Shown here: positions 56,985 to 64,000 of the stretch, one piece after another
How the letters are laid out: each line of letters starts with the position of its first letter
Position numbering within the stretch: the first letter of the stretch is position 1
From: Perkinsus olseni
Taxonomy: Eukaryota; Perkinsozoa; Perkinsida; Perkinsidae
Assembly: GCA_013115135.1 (NCBI GenBank)
Contig: JABANP010000295.1
Location: forward strand, 1-64,000
Reading direction: 5' to 3'
Length of the DNA: 64,000 nt
The notes under the pieces: model-generated
Told to the model about the DNA's origin: nothing
Database searches by the model: none
The model's input: the letters and a program-made list of their open reading frames with translations, nothing else
Position numbers and translations under genes: made by a program

Positions 56985-59373
56985 TAAATCGAGAGCGGTT
57001 CCTCGGTGCTCATCAGTCGCGTCTTCTTCAGGCCCGATCGACTGTTATAATTGGTATCTATACTTCGCCCAGCTGGTGGGTGTGAACGAGTGTCTGCTCA
57101 TCGCGGCAGTATTTTTACCTGATGACATGCATGATCGGACTCAACGTGGATGATTTGATGATCTCCTCTCTCAGTTGTATAGTAGATTGTGTGTGGCGAA
57201 ACTCCTCTGCGTTTCTTCAGCTATTTAGCGAACGCATGAGCGGTAGACTGTTGAAGCTACCTAAGTGGGATATAGGTGGTGTTGCGTCATAGTGGCTCTC
57301 ACTGCAAAATTAATTAACGTAGCGTTTATGGGTGGTGTTCAAAGAAAGATGAATACCAACATATATGATATATATTAGATCATATAACTACCTCGAGGCA
57401 ATGCTGAGAGTTCTAAGGACAAATGCAAGGAACACAAGGATTATTTTTCCATGCTACTTGAAGCGGCTTATTCTACAACCAGTCTCACAGGAATGACGCG
57501 GTGACAGTTTTTGCGTGATTGTAATGAAAGTCGCGATCGACCAGGTCGCATGGATTGGAGCTACTAGAATGCTGCTACAGATCCAACTGATTAATCGAAC
57601 TACGTTGCTGCCGAGTACCGGTATGGCCCGTGAGAAAAGTTGAAGTGATTGCGCTAAGGTATTAGTTGAAGCGAACATCTACGGAGAGTCGGTCTCCGTC
57701 TACTCGCGCAGCTGGTCCTTTCTCGATGCGCGCAATTGAAGTTAAGGTCAAAGACCAGTAGCTTCTACTGCTAGAAACATAGCTAGTCACGTCGCATAAT
57801 AGATTATTCGAGCCACTAATATAACGTCAATCTCAACTAGTCCAATACGGAAATAGCACCCCCAACGGGACGAGCTGGATCACTCGTGGGCAGCATACTG
57901 TGGATATGCTTGCTCACTACGGTGCGCGAGCTACAGGGTCTCGTTGTGGTCTACAATTTGTCAAGATCCAGTCAACCAGGCGAGTCAATTTGTCAGACCA
58001 GGGATCAACAACATTCTCCCGGAGAGTGTCGTGGAACGGGCCACAACTCCGGTCACTATCGGGCGCAAGTCACCACTTCAAAGGTACCTGCAAGATCATC
58101 CGAAAACAGGGGGTTTCCTTTCTCCTTAAAAAAATCCAATGCGGCGGCGACGGTACAGTGCTCACCTACGGCGGTGAGCCCCTACATTGAGGGCTCTGCC
58201 GTCGACACGCGATGAGAGCTTTCGCAATCCTTTCGCTATCGTTTGTAACATGATCGGACACCATCGGTTGTCGAACACATTCACCTCTCACGGTGACTTC
58301 TACGGCCCAATCGGAGTGTACGTCCGGGGAAGAGCGAAAAATCAGGAGCTACTGTTTGCTCGTATGATTACACTAGGTATCTGCACCAAACTCTGTCGGA
58401 AGGGTTTGCCTCGGACTGCCGTACTAGAAAGCATTTTGCGCGTTTCTCACGAGCAAAATCACGTCGGGAGACAGCTTGTTGTGACATTTTCGCGTACCAC
58501 TCCTTCCAGACATCAGAGCGCAACAACGCCGCACCGGGATAAGATGGCTTGTCGACTGTACTCGAACAGGATCACTTATGTAGTGATTTCCTTTCGTTCA
58601 CAAGAGTACTCTTGACAAAACCCTAAACCGTGATGAGGAGTTGTATACCCCACCCTAATGGAGGTTTAGTCAGTACAGTCATGTACTCGATTTCGATGAT
58701 CCATCCTCTACAAGGACAGGGTGTGGGTATTGCTGAGCGGTTAACTTGAAGTGTTATCTTGCAGTGGTGTCGAATAACCTCGGTTCTTGGAGTTGATCTG
58801 GCGTGGGATGGTTTCCCAAAAACGAAATCTGCTTCCACGTCCGTGAAACTCTGCGTGGTCCACTACTGAACACGACCATCTTCTTGAGTTCCGTTGACAC
58901 GAGATGGTGGCATAGTGGCCCCAAGCCATCGGTCGATCCCGCAGAGCATCGTCTTTTTTGGTCGATCTCTTCTGATCCCTCAGAAGGTATAAACTCTTTC
59001 ATGAGCGAATCCCAAGTGAATCCATTTCAACTTTTTTTAAGGCGTAACAGCCTTACATCCGAGCTACGAACACTCTCAATCTACTGCCGTGCGAACTCAC
59101 AATGCGGGCGAAATACCATTCCTCACGATTCTACTTTTTTCCTCAGAAAACCGACTTTACGCAGCGAATCCCGGCGTAGAGAGTGAATAATTCGCCGCGG
59201 ATTTCACCGCGCCATCGGTCTCGTCGAATTCAGCAACATCGAGAACCTCTACACAACCTTTCTGGACCTAAGGAAGTCACGTGTCGTCACGTGCCAGTTC
59301 CATCCTTTAGAGCGGCCACTCGGTACTAACACAACACCCCTCGCCACATCTATGGACAACTTTCCGAAAAAAT
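56985..59373. other. 2.4-kb region without a recognised gene
   Basis: Several open frames overlap. A plus-strand segment ending at 57292 reads GLNVDDLMISSLSCIVDCVW and SERMSGRLLKLPKWDIGGVA and looks coding. Around 57.95-58.13 kb one frame reads QFVRPGINNILPESVVERAT. The longest frame, 58187-58615, is 142 codons without recognisable motifs. None has a supportable start with splice sites or a known family. No terminal repeats or transposase motif were seen. It may be decayed gene or element sequence. Confidence 0.4.
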
Positions 59374-61571
59374 TTACTTCACAATCTCACTCAACTTGGC
59401 TGCAAAAACATCGCCAAACTCAGCATCATTGTTGAACGAATCTAGTTTCTTCGCAGCTTTATCTCGCAGACACGTTATCTTCTGGCTGGACCATCCACTC
59501 AGAACTTCCACGATCGCGGCAGCGTAGCCATCCTGAACAAGGTGACCACAAGTGTGCACTTACAAGACCGTCCTCGCGCTCACAGCGTCCTCAGCCAGAA
59601 AGCCAACAGCGTCGGCGCCGGACCCAACGATGTCATCTCTCGGTCCTCCCGAATCGTTAGCCACTACGACGCATCCAGCTGACATGAACTCGAGCAGAGC
59701 GATTCCGAAGTGTTCATCCTTCATCGTGTGTATGGCAACCTAACCAGCCTCGTGAACCCGATCAGCCATACTGGGAACCTACCCGTGCCCGGTTGAGTTC
59801 CGCAAGGACTTCCGGCCAGGGGGCATTGACCTTGAATAATACATTATCCCCGATTCCGAGTCTGATACAAACTCCCCATTCCGAAGTGTTCTAGCGTAAT
59901 CGTCGAGTTACCGCCCGGCTTCGCCTTTCAACTCCTGTAACAAAGCCTGATCATCCGCCACGTTCGGTCGTACCGCGCCCATCATTGTCATCTTTGCCGA
60001 GGGGACACGTGTCAATACCTGGGCGTGCCAAGACAGGTGGAGGGCATAGAGCCAGGTCTTACCTTGGCGAATGCTTCCAATTGAAGTGATTGGTTCTTTT
60101 CCCTTCTGAACTGACTCAACGATACCACCAGGTTGGGCCGCAAATCGGACCCCCGTCGGGGACCCTCACCACTGCCTCTTCTGAGATCAGCCGGAGGGTA
60201 CACGACAGTCGTGGGTACTTGCCAGATTGCTTTAATACGAGAATCTGGCGACGACATAAGAGAGCTATTTGCCTCTGCTTCCTACCTGTCCACGTCGAGT
60301 TGGTGAGCACAACGCTCGCGAAGCGACCGGCGTATCCATAAGCCTTGAGAAATGTCCGATAATAGAGGGACTTCAATTTCGTCAGAATGGGTGATGACGC
60401 TACAGCCAACGAGTTGTTGTACCTGCTCGAGCCGGCCTGATGGACAAGAGGCATCCGATACCTCACATGGCAGTCCCGCTGGTCACTCGGGCTAGCATGT
60501 CACGGCTCATGGTCGGGTAATGAACATAGGCGGCGATTCGAACATTCGGGCCGCAGGCGAGGCGAACGAAAGGGTATATGAATGCCTGAAGGGACCTGGA
60601 GCCAAGCAGTTTCTCTAAAAGTGCATCCTACTTGACCAACCGTGTCAACAAATACGTGCCTCGGCTTCTCATTGACGAAGCCAGTCATCGCAACCAAGGC
60701 GGCACCCAGCGACTGACCTGCAGAAGAAGGATGAACACAACAAGCAGCAAAGTCAGCCATTTTGGTACTTAAACGGCACACGAGAAAAGATCACATATTA
60801 TCGTAGCCCTGTACTACCAATAACCGTTAAGGTAGGCCATGGGTCGACTCGAAGCAGCTGAGTGAAGCGCACGGCAACGAATCTGATACGCTTGGGCGAT
60901 CCCGAGGGCAAGCGAATGCCGAAGCGATCGGACACACCGCGGAGTACCTGATTGAGAATACACTAAAAAATAAAAAAAGGTGACTATCATGTGATACTCA
61001 TCATAGGCAGTCATGTGGCTACTGACTATCTGTAGAGCTCACGTCTGGTACCGCATGTCTTAGACAAATCAGAATAACACGGAATTAGGACACACGGGGG
61101 ACACCGCGCGTTCAGCCACGTTTTTCTAAAGGCACAGTTGAAAACCCCGCGAGCTGAATGACAACTGCACATCATCCCTTGCCCAGAGAGGGCTTTCTGA
61201 GGGGTGGTTGGGCGGAAGTGTTACTGCTTGACCGACCTTGTTAACACTGCTCTTCTCGTCTGTGTAGATGACTATCTCGCCCTCTCTATTAGCTCTGAGC
61301 AAGCCAAGCACAGCTGCCCAGAGGACCCTCTCTCCCCCTCCGCCAGAAGCACAGTCAGGATGGAAGAAATACGCGAGTGTCGGCCTTTGCTTCTTCTAAA
61401 ATGAGTCTAGATGGACCAATGTCTCGTCATTTCCGCAACTACCTGGGGCCTCGGTAGAATCCTGACGAAAACGGCCAATGCCAAAGAGGTGGCCAGGGCC
61501 ACAACCAGTTGTAATGGCACAAGGGCTAGTCGGAGGAATGCTCGTAGCCTCGAACGGCTCAGATAATTCAT
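59374..61571 (-). CDS. ALG11: ALG11 GDP-mannose:dolichol-oligosaccharide alpha-1,2-mannosyltransferase
   Basis: ER cytosolic-face enzyme that adds the fourth and fifth mannoses to the lipid-linked N-glycan precursor. ATG 61571 starts MNYLSRSRLRAFLRLALVPL with one membrane helix. Then come YFFHPDCASGGGGERVLWAA, GEIVIYTDE, FGIRLPSGSPKRIRFVAVRF, QSLGAALVAMTGFV, VFVDTVG and AYVHYPTMSRDMLARV. These are followed by VYPPADL, VVSLSQFRREKNQSLQLEAF, the GT-B motif DEHFGIALLEFMSAG region (about 59.65-59.75 kb) and GGPRDDIVG. The C-terminus is DAEFGDVFAAKLSEIVK at stop 59374. Family order and motifs are complete. Its presence implies precursors with at least Man5GlcNAc2. Introns number about eight. Confidence 0.93.
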
Positions 61572-61710
61572 ACTCGAGTTAGTCGGCACAAAAATGAACC
61601 CTACGACCCGCTCCTGCTCATCTCAATATAAAGTAACACTACGCCTCGTCGTGACACAGAAACTTCACTGAAACGATGATGCTGTACCAGCCCTTGACGG
61701 CTTATGTTAA

Positions 61711-63067
61711 TTACTCCACCTCTGTGACTCTACGATGCTGTCCCCCTTTTGTACTCTTCTTTTCATCTCGAGCTTGTTTCAGGAGACCGATCAACTGCGG
61801 CATCATATCCAATACCTCACAAGTACCTAAAGATATCGTGAGCGCCAACGATACTTGGCAGGTATCCCTGGCTAGCAGCTTCGACCCATTCAGTTTCGTC
61901 ACTCCTTTCATTTTGTTCATTTGGTTTTGTACGTACATTGTAGGAACCTTCTACCCCGTACTACCAGTAAATCTCTTGAATAGATAATCAGACATCATAC
62001 CCGCCTCCTTAATGTCATCACCAGGGAGCCTACCAACGTGATTGATTACGGTCATACCTCGTTGCAGTACTAACCCATCCAAAAGTTGGTCTCTGATCTT
62101 CACCGCAGCCGGCCTCGATCCGAGCTGGTACCTGGCATACGAAGAACATTAGAGAACTAATGAATGGACCCCGATAAGGCTACACTGATATCATCTCGAT
62201 AGCGTTAGCCCGTATCAGCGAGCATTCAGAGGCTTCTGAGGCTGCTACTAGATACTGAGCAGCAGCCGCACATGCCAGGGCCAGGGAGTAGTTATACCTG
62301 CTAATTCCGGTTAAGCAGGAAGGGGAATAACCACTCACGTCTGCATCGCCAACTCCCCTTTAATGAGAAGGCCCTCAATAGCCTTCGGTATGTCATTGCT
62401 ATCACCGTGAACAGAGAGAGCTTCGCTGACCAGCCGCCACATTGATGGCCAATGAACCAAGTCTCTGCTAGACGACACACTCAGGTCTCTGGCAAGGTCG
62501 GGCGGTGTACCTCGGAGTCGCCGTTTCCTCTTCCTCCTCGTCATCACCGAAGAGTATATCATCCTCGAAAGGATCGTAGTCATCCTCGAAGGGATCGTCC
62601 ATCATGAACGAGTCATCCCAAGGAGGATACTTCTCAGATGATCTCGAAGGCCCATTCGAGGCAGTAGATGAGCCTCCTGAGCCTCGCTCCTACAAATGAC
62701 AGGAAGTCTGTTTCAAGGGACAGAGCCTCTGGAGCTTCGGTAGCAAGTACCTTCTTAGACTGCCTCTCCTGTGCCTCGAGCATAGCGGTCATCAAATGAA
62801 TGAACATCTCAGCCTCTTGAGCATCATTCTTCTTTTCCTTACTACCTGACGATCGTTGTCGTATAGCACATACTCCGCGACGTCACCCTACTTACCGGCC
62901 GTCCTCCTAGTAGCCTTACGCCTCCCTTTGGATCGAGAACTTCTGGATTTATCATTTCCTTCAAGCTCCTCCTCGGTGACCCAGTCATCAGATTCCCCGC
63001 TTGCCTCGGCAGCCACTCGAGCCACGTCAGAGTTGAGCTCCGCCAGCAGAGGACCACGGGATGGCAT
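61711..63067 (-). CDS. Hypothetical acidic, helical protein
   Basis: Not recognised. ATG 63067 begins MPSRGPLLAELNSDVARVAA, then an acidic patch (SGESDDWVTEEELEGNDKSR) and a basic patch (SRSKGRRKATRRTAGK). Next exons: KEKKNDAQEAEMFIHLMTAM, then WDDSFMMDDPFEDDYDPFED, a strikingly acidic aromatic repeat. These are followed by RDLVHWPSMWRLVSEALSVH, NYSLALACAAAAQYLVAASE, RYQLGSRPAAVKIRDQLLDG, and RDTCQVSLALTISLGTCEVL reaching stop 61711. The helical C-terminal half may be an alpha-solenoid. Five or more introns; borders approximate. Confidence 0.5.
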
Positions 63068-64000
63068 GCTTCGCACGGGAAAAGAAGCTAGGGCAGTCAA
63101 AAGGCACTGGAGTACAGGAGCGTGGTTTTGGACAGGCACGTTGGCTGTACTGCAATGTTTTGCCATCGTATGCCCTTGAAGTACCTTCAAATCACGATCG
63201 CTAGAAAATGTCTGAGACCAGCGAAGAAGCGGAATGCTATTATCAGAGGGTGGGAGGTGATGCAGTACTATAGAGGAGACAAGGATACAGAGCAACCGTG
63301 CATCTGCCTTTTGAGCGAACCCTTAACGTCGGACGCAAGATTTGGGTATGCGTGCAATGCAGTTGTCAAGATCGTCTTGTACGCGCGCGAGCCGCACGAC
63401 GCGCCGGCGTATTTTCGGGCGAGCGAGATTTCTTCCTTAGAAAATATACTGGACCTATACTTACTTGGCTCTGTCACAAAAGAGCAACCGAGCAAACTGG
63501 CTGAAAGTGCTGGATTGCTTAATCATATAGTCTCTGCTAATTTTGCTAGTTTGCTTGAAACGTTCTGTTCCGCGGAGAAAATACAAACGAGCGAAATAGC
63601 AATTTCACTGTTACAAACGAGCAAATGTTCTGGATTGTAAAACAGGAAGTGCTACTGTTAACATTGGTTGCTGCCATGTAATTTTAGAAATTGCTCATAC
63701 TTACATTTATTGCTCATTCGTAAACTGCTCTAATGTAACAAAGTTGCTCGATTGCTACTCTGATAGTAGCAACTTTCCGCTCGCAACTGCTGAAGAAGCA
63801 GCAACATCCGAACGATTCAATTAATTGCCTAAAACGGTAGCGGCCCGGGTTGAACCAGCGGTAGATGATGGCGCAAGTTAAAATAGCGCAGACCTCAAGA
63901 TAAACCCCTCAAACTTTCTCGGGCAGGGTGTGCTCTGGCGGGATAACTAGCTGTCGGCTGTTACATGCACCCGGGTTCAATTGTAGTACTCTGTGTTATT
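63068..64000. other. Right-end region with GAGCAA/TTGCTC repeats
   Basis: A 172-codon open frame (63122-63640) has no known domain and is probably fortuitous, because its last third reads through a repeat. From 63480 to 63640 GAGCAA or close variants recur (near 63482, 63490, 63591, 63621). From 63690 to 63755 the complement TTGCTC recurs (near 63694, 63711, 63744). The two blocks could pair as an imperfect stem. A GC-rich cluster at 63381-63426 (including GGCGAGCGA) resembles the promoter decamers and may serve the gene starting at 63067. Confidence 0.4.

Noticed and set aside
58187..58615. 142-codon plus-strand frame as a DDE transposase
   Set aside because: No DDE spacing, zinc finger or terminal inverted repeats could be found; left unassigned.
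63122..63640. 172-codon plus-strand frame as a gene
   Set aside because: It runs through GAGCAA repeats, has no domain, and overlaps the likely promoter of the minus-strand gene at 63067.
1..64000. CRISPR arrays, bacterial operons, Shine-Dalgarno sites
   Set aside because: Spliceosomal introns and eukaryotic gene families throughout; the many short triplet repeats have no unique spacers.

Overview
The window is nuclear DNA of a eukaryotic, flagellated protist, about 64 kb long and gene-dense, with roughly 30 protein genes. Almost every gene is split by very short spliceosomal GT-AG introns, mostly 25-100 nt. In the left 55 kb these introns are full of GAT/ATC and AAC/GTT trinucleotide repeats, and the same repeats continue in frame as Asp, Asn, Ser, Gln, His and Thr runs in exons. 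The gene set is universally eukaryotic: cytosolic ribosomal proteins uS19, eS24 and eL6, FCF1, RTF2, SNARE and SM proteins, ALG11, COQ5-type methyltransferase and BCKDHA. An SF-assemblin gene points to a basal-body fibre and hence a flagellate. An alveolate such as Perkinsus is my best guess, but this is inference from intron style and gene set. No spliced-leader gene, rRNA or organelle marker settles it.

Layout, left to right. 1-5.1 kb: CDP-alcohol phosphotransferase (cut by the left edge), RTF2, then a divergent syntaxin. 5.4-13.8 kb, all minus strand: a coiled-coil protein, SF-assemblin, a small membrane protein, TAPT1 and RPL6. 14-16 kb, plus strand: RPS15 and a CIR-N/SLU7-tail protein. 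16.2-22.6 kb, minus: COPI-associated TVP15-like protein, cyclophilin, an EF-hand protein and a coiled-coil protein. 22.8-25.5 kb, plus: RPS24 and a low-complexity protein. 25.7-32.2 kb, minus: a membrane-anchored protein, FCF1 and a PP2C phosphatase. 32.7-42.8 kb, plus: a small beta-rich protein, a Sec1/Munc18 protein and a very large AVL9-DENN protein that appears to run on into MORN repeats. 43-47.1 kb: a four-helix membrane protein (minus), then BCKDHA and COQ5 (plus). 47-55 kb: several unassigned genes, a MYND finger fused to an Hsp90-activator (AHSA1) domain, and a signal-peptide membrane protein. 55-64 kb: a HAD-like phosphatase, a 2.4-kb stretch I cannot assign, ALG11, an unknown acidic protein, and a repeat-containing right end.

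Neighbouring genes do not form operons. Intergenic gaps are usually 100-500 bp, and divergent pairs share promoters. A GC-rich decamer, GGCG(A/T)GCGC(T), occurs in the short upstream regions of several genes and is the strongest regulatory signal I see. Secretory-pathway genes are frequent (syntaxin, SM protein, AVL9, TVP15-like, ALG11), but nothing shows they are co-regulated.

Exon boundaries were worked out by eye, from reading-frame continuity, GT-AG sites and protein-family knowledge. Start and stop codons are given where I could place them. Internal splice sites are approximate unless stated.
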